DNA from: VGCC01 sp044375955
GTDB taxonomy: Bacteria > Actinomycetota > Actinomycetes > S36-B12
Reading direction: 5' to 3'
DNA: 62,348 bases
NCBI GenBank assembly: GCA_044375955.1
Contig: JBILLS010000005.1
Location: 1-62,348, forward strand
Shown here: one piece after another, positions 56,376-62,348 of the stretch
Numbering within the stretch: position 1 is the first letter of the stretch
How the letters are laid out: every line of letters starts with the position of its first letter
Notes under the pieces: model-generated
What the model saw: only the letters and a program-made list of their open reading frames with translations
The model's database searches: none
Told to the model about the DNA's origin: nothing
Translations under genes and position numbers: made by a program

Positions 56376-57704
56376 CTAGCGCGCCCGACGTCGACCCGCG
56401 CCCGATCCAGGTTTCCGCGATCCACCGTGGGAGGACGACCGGCCATTCCGTGGTGCGCGACGGGACTTGCGAGGTCCTGAGGCAGCGTGACCGGCGCGGT
56501 GGGGGCGCTTCACCTGTGCGTGCACGGTCGGGGGTACCCATTCCACGCCGCTCGGCTCGCGGGCACCGGTGATCCGTTCCATGTGCGGATCGTGGGCACC
56601 GACGGTCGCGAACTCGGCCTGAACGCCAGCGCGTTTGGCCAGCGCACGCATCTCTCGCTGCTCATTGGGGCGCGCCAAGGTGACGACGGTCCCAGACTCC
56701 CCGGCGCGAGCGGTGCGCCCAGCGCGATGCAGGTAGTCCTTCGGGTCTGTCGGTGCATCGACGTGCACAACCAAGCTGATGTCATCGACATGGATTCCGC
56801 GCGCAGCGACATTCGTCGCGACAAGCACCGGTGTGGCACCGGATTTGAACGCCTCGAGGGCACGGTTGCGCGCCCCCTGGGCCTTGCCGCCATGGAGGGA
56901 GCCGACTGCGATGCCTCGCCGGGCGAGCTTCTCTGCGAGCCGATCCGCTCCGCGCTGGGTGCGCACGAACATGATGGTGCGTCCCTCGCGCGCTGCGATT
57001 CGCGATGTGAGTGCGTCACGATCTTCGGACTTCACCACGAACACGTGGTGCTCCATCTGACCCTGGTCCTCGATAGGCGTTTCGACGCTGTGCTCGATGG
57101 GGTTGCGAAGATAGGTCTTCACGAGTGCGTCGACGTCACGATCGAGGGTGGCGCTGAAGAGCAGGCGTTGCCCGTTCTCGGCGGTTGCGTTCAATATCTC
57201 CCGCACGGACGGCATGAAGCCCATATCCGCCATTTGATCTGCCTCATCGAGGACCACGATCTCGCACCGAGACAGATCAACCGCACCACGGTGCATGAGG
57301 TCGATCAACCGGCCAGGTGTGGCCACCAGGATCGGAACTGCACGCTCGAGTGCCTGAAGTTGCCGATTGAAGGGCATGCCGCCGGCGATGACCACGGAGG
57401 AGAGGTTCACCTTGCGCGCGAGGGGTGCGATCGTGTCGTTGATCTGCATGGCGAGTTCGCGGGTGGGGGAGAGCACCAATGCCAGCGGGGCATGGCGCTT
57501 CGCCGTGCGCCCGGCCAGTCGAGTGAGCAGAGCCAGACTGAAGGCGAGGGTCTTCCCCGATCCCGTCTGGCCACGGCCGAGGACGTCGCGACCCTTGATC
57601 GCGTCCGGCAATGTGGCCGTCTGGATCGGAAAGGGTTGCGTGAAACCACTGTGGGCGAGTGCGCGCGCCAGGGGCGCGGCCACGCCAAGTTCTGTAAAGG
57701 ACAT
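56376..57704 (-). CDS. DEAD-box ATP-dependent RNA helicase
   Basis: A 442-aa SF2 RNA helicase. Q motif FTELGVAAPLARALAHSGFTQPFPIQ (given in part), Walker A GRGQTGSGKTLAF, PTREL, VVLDEADQMADMGF (DEAD), SAT in LLFSATLDRD, and in domain 2 MFVRTQRGADRLAEKLARRG and HRAGRTARAG. The last 70 residues are basic and Gly/Arg/Ser-rich (KSRRAPRNGRSSSHGG), RNA-binding in RhlE-like proteins. It is convergent with the decarboxylase, with only 3 nt between stops. The 176 bp upstream hold no recognised gene. Confidence 0.92.
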   Translation of the reverse strand: MSFTELGVAAPLARALAHSGFTQPFPIQTATLPDAIKGRDVLGRGQTGSGKTLAFSLALLTRLAGRTAKRHAPLALVLSPTRELAMQINDTIAPLARKVNLSSVVIAGGMPFNRQLQALERAVPILVATPGRLIDLMHRGAVDLSRCEIVVLDEADQMADMGFMPSVREILNATAENGQRLLFSATLDRDVDALVKTYLRNPIEHSVETPIEDQGQMEHHVFVVKSEDRDALTSRIAAREGRTIMFVRTQRGADRLAEKLARRGIAVGSLHGGKAQGARNRALEAFKSGATPVLVATNVAARGIHVDDISLVVHVDAPTDPKDYLHRAGRTARAGESGTVVTLARPNEQREMRALAKRAGVQAEFATVGAHDPHMERITGAREPSGVEWVPPTVHAQVKRPHRAGHAASGPRKSRRAPRNGRSSSHGGSRKPGSGAGRRRAR

Positions 57705-57880
57705 GTCTGACTACACCAAATTTCCCATGACCACACCGTGTGTTGGGGTGTGGGGGCGAACTCGCCCTGAGGGAAAGCGCGCTTTGATTGATAACGAGGT
57801 TTCGAGATCGTCATCAGTCTACCGCACGTACGCGATACCTCCAAATACGTGATGCGTTGACGAGGACACATTGAGACTGG

Positions 57881-58369
57881 TCAGGTGAGTGACCTTCGCC
57901 TCCAGGCAACCGCGAGGACCCCTGCGATAAGGACAATGCCGGCACCTCCCGCCAGCCACATCGTGACGCTATTGCCACTCGCGGACGGGGTTTCCTCTTC
58001 CTGGACAGGAGCGCTTTCACCGATGGCGAATGTGATCGCGCCGCTGACGGGATGACCATCTGCCGACACAACCCGGTATGAGACCTGCCACTTACCGCTT
58101 CTCAGTTCCGCTGGCCACGGCAACACAAGCTCGTTCCCATTCGGGGTGACGGATGCGGAGGTTACGACATTTCCTGCTTCATCGATGATCGCGACCGTCG
58201 AAAGGTTCAGCAGGTCCTCATTGAACGTGAACCGGACGTCCGCGGGGGTTGCGGCAACGCTGGAGTTATCGACCGGAGACGTGGAGATGAGTTGTGAGTG
58301 CGCGTTCGCGGGGGCGATTCCGAGTGCCACGAGAGCTGCCGAAATCACGACCATGGCTGTCCACTTCAT
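57881..58369 (-). CDS. CopC-domain copper-binding protein with C-terminal anchor
   Basis: A 162-aa exported protein. After the signal peptide (ends PANA at about residue 23) the mature protein begins His-Ser, the N-terminal copper ligand of CopC. Typical CopC segments follow: STSPVDNSSVAATPADVRFTF, FNEDLLNL, and YRVVSADGHPVSGAITFAI with the second Asp/His ligand site. A C-terminal helix (MWLAGGAGIVLIAGVLAVAW) and RRRS tail anchor it in the membrane. Start ATG 58369 overlaps the stop of the second CopC-like gene by 4 nt. No CopD domain is seen. Confidence 0.88.
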   Translation of the reverse strand: MKWTAMVVISAALVALGIAPANAHSQLISTSPVDNSSVAATPADVRFTFNEDLLNLSTVAIIDEAGNVVTSASVTPNGNELVLPWPAELRSGKWQVSYRVVSADGHPVSGAITFAIGESAPVQEEETPSASGNSVTMWLAGGAGIVLIAGVLAVAWRRRSLT

Positions 58370-58995
58370 GGCAATCGAACCTGACCGCGGTGGACGACGA
58401 CGGCGTTCCCCTTCAACACCGTGGCCTGGAGCTCCCATGGACCCGTGACCGGTAGGACGCCCGTCGCGGTAGTCCCATCGAAAGTCCAGGTGAGGGGTCC
58501 AAGGAGTGACGGGTGCATCCACGTCACCTCCCCCGTCATGGATTCCCGGGACGAAAGTTGCAGTGCTCCGGGGCTGAAGCCAGATAGCGTGAGTCGGGAT
58601 GCGGGAACTGTGGTGATCGCGCGAGGGGCGAGCGCACGACCTCCACGTTTCACCTGGAAAGCCATGGCACCACTCACCACGTGCCCGTCACCGGACACAA
58701 CCGACCACGTCACGGCGTAGGGACCCCGACTGAGCGTGGATCCGGGGCGCACTGTCACGCGTGTCCCGGAGTTTCCGACCTGGTGGGCAACTGCACGTCC
58801 CTGTGCGTCTAGGAGCCGGAGCTCTTCAACCGAGACCGGCTCGCTGAATCGCAACAGGATCTCTGCCGGTGGGAGCACCACGTTCGCTCCGGATGCGGGT
58901 GTGGAGGCGACGAAGTCCGCGTGGGCATGGGCGGGTGCTGGGCCCACTCCTGTGAGGAGCAGACCCAGCACCGCGGCTGTCGCGAAGCGACGCAC
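58366..58995 (-). CDS. CopC-like copper-binding protein with extra C-terminal domain
   Basis: A 209-aa exported protein. The signal peptide ends APAHA, leaving an N-terminal His-Ala on the mature chain. The CopC domain is clear (FVASTPASGANVVLPPAEIL, SVVSGDGHVVSGAMAFQV). About 80 further residues form a beta-rich domain (LTLSGFSPGALQLSSR, LGPLTWTFDGTTATGV) without a membrane anchor. The GTG at 58995 shares one base with the stop of ycnI, so translation is coupled. It lies between ycnI and a second CopC gene. Confidence 0.84.
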   Translation of the reverse strand: MRRFATAAVLGLLLTGVGPAPAHAHADFVASTPASGANVVLPPAEILLRFSEPVSVEELRLLDAQGRAVAHQVGNSGTRVTVRPGSTLSRGPYAVTWSVVSGDGHVVSGAMAFQVKRGGRALAPRAITTVPASRLTLSGFSPGALQLSSRESMTGEVTWMHPSLLGPLTWTFDGTTATGVLPVTGPWELQATVLKGNAVVVHRGQVRLP

Positions 58996-59720
58996 TAGTG
59001 CCCGTGTCCCGAGGATTGCGCAGCCACCACCGTGACGGTCGGTGCCGGCATCTTCATGTCGGATCCATCTCCGGCCACCTGCGTCCATGCCTCCAAGGCC
59101 TTGTTGGAGTTCGCGATGGTGTGACCACCGCGATGGAGGGTGATGGGTGTCCCCGCGGGTGCCTTCGCCGCCGTGGTGGTGAAACTCACCCCACCATCGG
59201 CCGCCACCGTTGCGGATCCGATTCGCGTCTCACCGGAGAACACGCCGACGTCCTTTCCCGCGAGGGATGGCAGATTCGCAGATACCACCACGTCCGAGCC
59301 CGAGCGCGTGAGCTTCACTTCGGCATCACACACCTGGACCGTGGGGAGTGCCACCCTGCGGGAAGCCTCTCCCGGATTCAGGGTCGGGTACCTGAGGTTC
59401 AGTCCGAAATCGTCGAACTGATCATCCGGGAGGTGTCCACCGGACCAGGTGATGGTGTTGCCTGACCTCGTGATCGTCCACCCCGGCTTCTGCTGTGGCT
59501 TAACCCCGGCAGCATTGATTCCTGCCGGGATGTTCACAGTGACGGAGTTCGTCGCGTCACCATCGCAGCCGTGCGGCACGCGTAGGAACAGCGTCCCGTA
59601 GCCGCCAGATGTGGCTGTCGCCCCGTTGAGGGTCGCGGTCACATGCGCGGTGGCGGGAGATGCCAAGCCGATGGTAAGTGTGGTGACAGCGAGTGCGACA
59701 CCCATGAATGGTCGAAACAT
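58995..59720 (-). CDS. ycnI: YcnI-family (DUF1775) copper-binding protein
   Basis: A 241-aa exported protein. The signal peptide ends SPATA and the mature chain starts with His26 (HVTATLNG), the single-histidine copper brace of YcnI. DUF1775 features follow: GTLFLRVPHGCDGDATNSV, KPGWTITRSGNTITWSGG and FGLNLRYP. A C-terminal extension carries PITLHRGGHTIA and a His-rich end SSGHGH, which may add metal ligands. It belongs to an operon with two CopC proteins and an upstream four-helix membrane protein. A terminator-like hairpin separates it from the latter. Confidence 0.9.
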   Translation of the reverse strand: MFRPFMGVALAVTTLTIGLASPATAHVTATLNGATATSGGYGTLFLRVPHGCDGDATNSVTVNIPAGINAAGVKPQQKPGWTITRSGNTITWSGGHLPDDQFDDFGLNLRYPTLNPGEASRRVALPTVQVCDAEVKLTRSGSDVVVSANLPSLAGKDVGVFSGETRIGSATVAADGGVSFTTTAAKAPAGTPITLHRGGHTIANSNKALEAWTQVAGDGSDMKMPAPTVTVVAAQSSGHGH

Positions 59721-59728
59721 TGTTGTCC

Positions 59729-59810
59729 TCTCTGAATCTGAATCCGCCGAGAAGCGACGGAAAATCCGCTCCCGGGCCATCCGGGAGCGGGTGATGCGTT
59801 GATTCAGAGA
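59729..59810 (-). terminator. Nested inverted repeat / terminator between the membrane-protein gene and ycnI
   Basis: The core is CCGCTCCCGG (59766-59775) and CCGGGAGCGG (59781-59790), a perfect 10-bp stem with a 5-nt loop, followed on the reverse strand by ATTTTCC, a modest U-run. Around it, TCTCTGAATC (59729-59738) and GATTCAGAGA (59801-59810) form a second perfect 10-bp pair. The upstream gene's TGA stop lies in that outer arm. It could be an attenuator controlling read-through to ycnI. Confidence 0.75.
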
Positions 59811-60286
59811 TGAACGGGCGGAGCCCGCGTGGAAGGGTTTTCTAGGGTGATGCCTACGGAAGCAGGAAGAACACGATGCGTTATTGCAAGGTGACCGCAT
59901 GGGATCGCGGGCAGGGGGAGCAGTATGCCGAGGATCCCGCGTCCCCACTCGATGAAGCTCTCGATCACGTGATCCAGGTGGATCAGAACGATCGACGCGA
60001 TTGCCGCCGCCCCCACGTGGAATAGCACCATCGACCAGGGTGATGAGTACCCGTGGCTCACGTGGGAGAAGCTCAGGATGACGTGGATGAGTGCCTGGGC
60101 ACCAACGAGATAGAGGAACGCCCACAGCACAGTTCTCCGCTTCGAGACCGCCGGCATGCTCAGGGCCAGGGAAGCAGCGATGACGAGCGCAATCGAAGCC
60201 CCACCAGGTATTGAGCCGTCTGCCAGGGAGTGACCAGCGAGACCGAGCGACGCCATCACGGACGCGAATACCGCGGTCCGGAACAT
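59804..60286 (-). CDS. Four-helix membrane protein of the copper cluster (160 aa)
   Basis: A polytopic protein: an N-terminal signal-like helix (FASVMASLGLAGHSLA), then ASIALVIAASLALSMPA, VLWAFLYLVGAQALIHVIL and VLFHVGAAAIASIVLIHLD. Histidines sit at several helix ends (GHS, IHV, SHVSHG, FHVG, IHLDHV), which may bind copper. Homologues near YcnI/CopC genes occur in actinobacteria, but no function has been assigned that I know of. The ATG at 60286 lies 9 nt after a possible small ORF stop. Confidence 0.72.
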   Translation of the reverse strand: MFRTAVFASVMASLGLAGHSLADGSIPGGASIALVIAASLALSMPAVSKRRTVLWAFLYLVGAQALIHVILSFSHVSHGYSSPWSMVLFHVGAAAIASIVLIHLDHVIESFIEWGRGILGILLPLPAIPCGHLAITHRVLPASVGITLENPSTRAPPVHL

Positions 60287-60295
60287 GTTGAGATG

Positions 60296-60547
60296 CTACT
60301 CAATCGGACGACCCACTCGCTTCTCAGAGAAGGGTGAGCGTGCCGGAAGCGCGCGGCTCTCCACGGGCGTCAGGTTGATGGTGCCTGTGCCACCCTCCCA
60401 GCCGCCTGTTGGCGCACTGGGCTCGGTGGTCTCCGCCGCATAGGACCAGGTCTCCTGGTTGGGGTCGATCATGATCGCTGCGCAGCCCTTGGGGACGGAC
60501 GTGCGTAGTTCGTAGACTTCTGAACGTGGTAGGTCGGGATTGAACAC
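60296..60547 (-). CDS. Possible 83-aa protein upstream of copper membrane gene
   Basis: A reverse-strand reading frame with codon use like real genes (GC-rich third positions) from about 60547 to the TAG at 60296, 9 nt before the membrane-protein start. It contains ELRTSVPKGCAAIMIDP and ETWSYAAETTEPSAPTGG, without recognised motifs or a signal peptide. The same frame stays open up to 60880, but beyond 60540 it is antisense to a convincing forward gene with a signal peptide. GTG at 60547 is a guess. No plus-strand gene covers 60296-60539. Confidence 0.3.
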   Translation of the reverse strand: MFNPDLPRSEVYELRTSVPKGCAAIMIDPNQETWSYAAETTEPSAPTGGWEGGTGTINLTPVESRALPARSPFSEKRVGRPIE

Positions 60548-62348
60548 GCGTGTCGTTCTCCCCGTAATCAGTGGGCTGGTGGCATCCCTCATGTCCGTGG
60601 GGACTGCCACCTTCGCACCAGTGCATGCGGTGCCTGTGTCGACCAACGGACTCGTTGTCACGAGCGCATCCGTCCAAGTGCAGTCTGTTGGAACGGCCTC
60701 CACCTGGGTCGATGCATCGACGGTGTACGAGGGCTCGCCCGCGCGGCTCGTCCTCGCGGTCACGGCGCCGTCCTCGGGATCGGTCCGGGTGACGGTGACG
60801 CTGCCCGGTGCCGACCGAACGGTTGCCGATGAGTCCGTCGCGGTGGGAGCCGGGGCCTCGACCCTCGCCGTGACCCTCAACCTCGCCTATGGCGCTTGGA
60901 TCACAAGTGGCGCCGGCACCGTGGCAAATCCTTCCGATCATCTCGACGTCACCGTGTCGTTTGCCGCCACGCCCCCGACTCCCGCACCCACGTCTGCTGA
61001 ACTTCCGTCACCCACGCCGTCACCGACTTCGTCCGCCACGCCAACGACTTCACCATCACCCGAGATTTCCACCACGCCGGTGCGGACAGACACCGTCGCG
61101 CCGATCCGTGTGCTGCTCGCAGGACCGTCACTGGCGGACCGGAGGTCGGTGACCAGGGCGATCGCATCGTTGCCCCCTGGTGCACGAGTCATCGTGGTCG
61201 TCCGACCGTCGAAGGGGCAGCGCAGCGAGGCGCTGCGCGTTGCCCGGTCGGTGGCCGCTGTCGCTCGGGAGTCGGGGCGCTCGGCGATCATCCGCCTTGG
61301 GCCATCTGCCCCCGGAGCCCGGGCTCGCTTGGAACTCGTTGCGGCCCCCGCCCTCGTCCCACGTTCCGGTGCGACCACATCCTCAGCATCTTTCGATGTG
61401 TCGCTCGTCCTCGCCCCACGTCCGGTCGTCCTCGTGCATGGCATGTGGTCCGATGCCACATGGTGGTCGGCATACCTCGGGGGAAGTGGCTTCCTCGCGG
61501 GAGCGGATTCAACGTGGGTGGGTGCTGCGGTGAACACCATGGACACCGGGACGGCGTTGTTGCCGTACGCCTCCGTGAAGACCGTGTCCGAGAACGCCGC
61601 GCTCGCCTGGGTATTCATTCAGGGACGGATGTCGGCGCTGAATGCTCACGAGGTCGATGTCGTCGGTCATTCCCTGGGCGGGGTCATCATTCGGCGCATG
61701 CTCCACGATCCTGCGACGGGAGCGGACGCGCGCGCGGCGATCCGGGGTGTCGTGTTGCTGGGGACACCGAACGGCGGCTCCGACTGTTCGACTGCCTGGC
61801 CGGTTCCGGCCAATAGCGAACTCACCTTTGCGGCTATGGAAACGTTCAATCTCGCCTACCCCGGGTATCCAGGCACGTTTACGACGTCTCTGTATTCCGA
61901 CCACATCGGATTCACGTGCTTCCGAGCGAGCAGCGGTGACCTATTCGTCCCGGCGTGGAGCACGCAGGCCCAGTCCGTGGACGCTGTGCAACGGATCTCA
62001 CCGGGGGTGCAGCACGCCTCGTTGCCCTCGAGTTCCGCGGTGTTCTCTGGCTATGTCCGCCCGGCCCTGTCACTCGCGACTGCCCCGGTCTCGAGCGGAC
62101 CATCCACGGTGCTCCCGAACCCGACTGCCGCGGCGACGAACCTTGACGACGGCACGGCGACGGGGACTTCGCTCACGGTGACGCGCTCGGTCACGCTCAA
62201 CCCGGGGCAGACTCTCGTGGCGAGTGTCGTTGCACCAGGTGGATCGACCGGGACACTCACGTACCCGATTGGCGTGGTCACGGCGTCGGCTACTTTGAAT
62301 CGAGTCGGCGAGTTCCCGGTCATCCAGGGCGAGGCGAGCTACGCGGCT
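60540..62348 (+). CDS. Secreted lipase/esterase-like alpha/beta hydrolase (partial, 3' end beyond window)
   Basis: A forward frame open to the window end (603 codons seen). TTG at 60540 gives a full signal peptide: MNTR, hydrophobic core VVLPVISGLVASLMSVGTAT, ending PVHA; in-frame GTG 60579 and ATG 60591 would truncate it. A beta-rich domain (to about residue 145) is followed by a Pro/Thr/Ser linker and an Ala/Arg-rich segment. The hydrolase domain has VVLVHGMWSDATWW, nucleophile VDVVGHSLGGVIIRRML and LLGTPNGGSDC, as in secreted actinobacterial triacylglycerol lipases. A further beta domain begins near the window end. In-frame stop 60513-60515 bounds the start. Confidence 0.85.
   Translation, partial: MNTRVVLPVISGLVASLMSVGTATFAPVHAVPVSTNGLVVTSASVQVQSVGTASTWVDASTVYEGSPARLVLAVTAPSSGSVRVTVTLPGADRTVADESVAVGAGASTLAVTLNLAYGAWITSGAGTVANPSDHLDVTVSFAATPPTPAPTSAELPSPTPSPTSSATPTTSPSPEISTTPVRTDTVAPIRVLLAGPSLADRRSVTRAIASLPPGARVIVVVRPSKGQRSEALRVARSVAAVARESGRSAIIRLGPSAPGARARLELVAAPALVPRSGATTSSASFDVSLVLAPRPVVLVHGMWSDATWWSAYLGGSGFLAGADSTWVGAAVNTMDTGTALLPYASVKTVSENAALAWVFIQGRMSALNAHEVDVVGHSLGGVIIRRMLHDPATGADARAAIRGVVLLGTPNGGSDCSTAWPVPANSELTFAAMETFNLAYPGYPGTFTTSLYSDHIGFTCFRASSGDLFVPAWSTQAQSVDAVQRISPGVQHASLPSSSAVFSGYVRPALSLATAPVSSGPSTVLPNPTAAATNLDDGTATGTSLTVTRSVTLNPGQTLVASVVAPGGSTGTLTYPIGVVTASATLNRVGEFPVIQGEASYAA

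Noticed and set aside
56487..57710. 407-codon forward frame opposite the DEAD-box helicase.
   Set aside because: Antisense to a helicase with all motifs; composition is Cys/His/Gly-rich noise.
1..62348. Search for insertion sequences, integrases, phage genes, CRISPR arrays and rRNA.
   Set aside because: No transposase or integrase motif, attachment-site duplication, regularly spaced repeat or rRNA signature was seen by eye.

Overview
The window comes from a high-GC actinomycete (Actinomycetota). The evidence is two mycothiol biosynthesis genes (mshD, mshA), the GlnR nitrogen regulator, the SenX3-RegX3 phosphate system, the carD-ispD-ispF-cysS-rlmB block, a bacterial XPB helicase, lineage-restricted small families (DUF2516, DUF2530, DUF3027, DUF3263) and a tuberculostearate-type methylase/reductase pair. 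Several neighbourhoods match gene orders known from Mycobacterium and Streptomyces, but they are brought together differently. No phage, IS element or CRISPR array was seen, and the region looks like ordinary chromosome.

Layout. 1-4.8 kb: mshD (partial) and glnR, then a forward run of hydrolase, tiny membrane ORF, nitrobindin-like protein, Fur-family regulator and YgfZ, meeting dtd. 4.8-5.8 kb: XRE regulator, 71-aa protein and DUF2516 protein, preceded by a palindromic operator candidate. 5.8-10.1 kb: reverse run of LtrA, AlaX, phosphoglycerate mutase, YbjN-like protein and MshA. 10.1-12.8 kb: phoU divergent from senX3-regX3, with an 11-bp-phased PHO-box array between them. 12.8-18.5 kb: LpqE-like lipoprotein, carD, ispD, ispF, a secreted protein, a PPOX protein, cysS and rlmB. 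18.5-23.1 kb: C26 amidase, HisD-like dehydrogenase, tRNA-Thr, kynureninase, AsnC regulator and an arylformamidase-like hydrolase. 23.1-27.4 kb: CPBP protease, DUF3263, an orphan solute-binding protein, and groEL under two CIRCE operators. 27.4-36.3 kb: TMEM175-like channel, YceI-like protein, XPB helicase, an M20/GNAT/NSAR trio, the XPB-associated protein, a cold-shock protein, DUF3027 and DUF2530. 36.4-43.5 kb: purine permease, MFS carrier, serC, pdxH, a ParA/small-partner pair and photolyase. 43.5-46.3 kb: a manganese (yybP-ykoY-like) riboswitch candidate leading into a Gre-family factor, SbtA, SbtB and a DtxR/IdeR regulator. 46.3-49.0 kb: tmsB/tmsA. 49.0-57.7 kb: membrane-anchored unknown, Na+/H+ antiporter, unknown, AKR, SDR, MsmX/UgpC-type ATPase, Orn/Lys/Arg-type decarboxylase and DEAD-box helicase. 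57.9-60.5 kb: copper-handling operon (four-helix membrane protein, YcnI, CopC, CopC). 60.5 kb to the end: a secreted lipase-like hydrolase that runs off the window.

The most interesting features are: (i) the riboswitch-led Gre-SbtA-SbtB-DtxR module, a bicarbonate-transporter/PII pair in a genome with no visible carboxysome genes; (ii) an N-succinyl-amino-acid D-to-L conversion trio lodged between XPB and its usual partner; (iii) a SenX3 kinase without the expected membrane anchor; (iv) a ParA/basic-partner pair away from any replication locus; (v) kynureninase whose stop codon lies inside the tRNA-Thr gene; (vi) perfect hairpins inside three coding sequences. No intergenic stretch exceeds about 245 bases.
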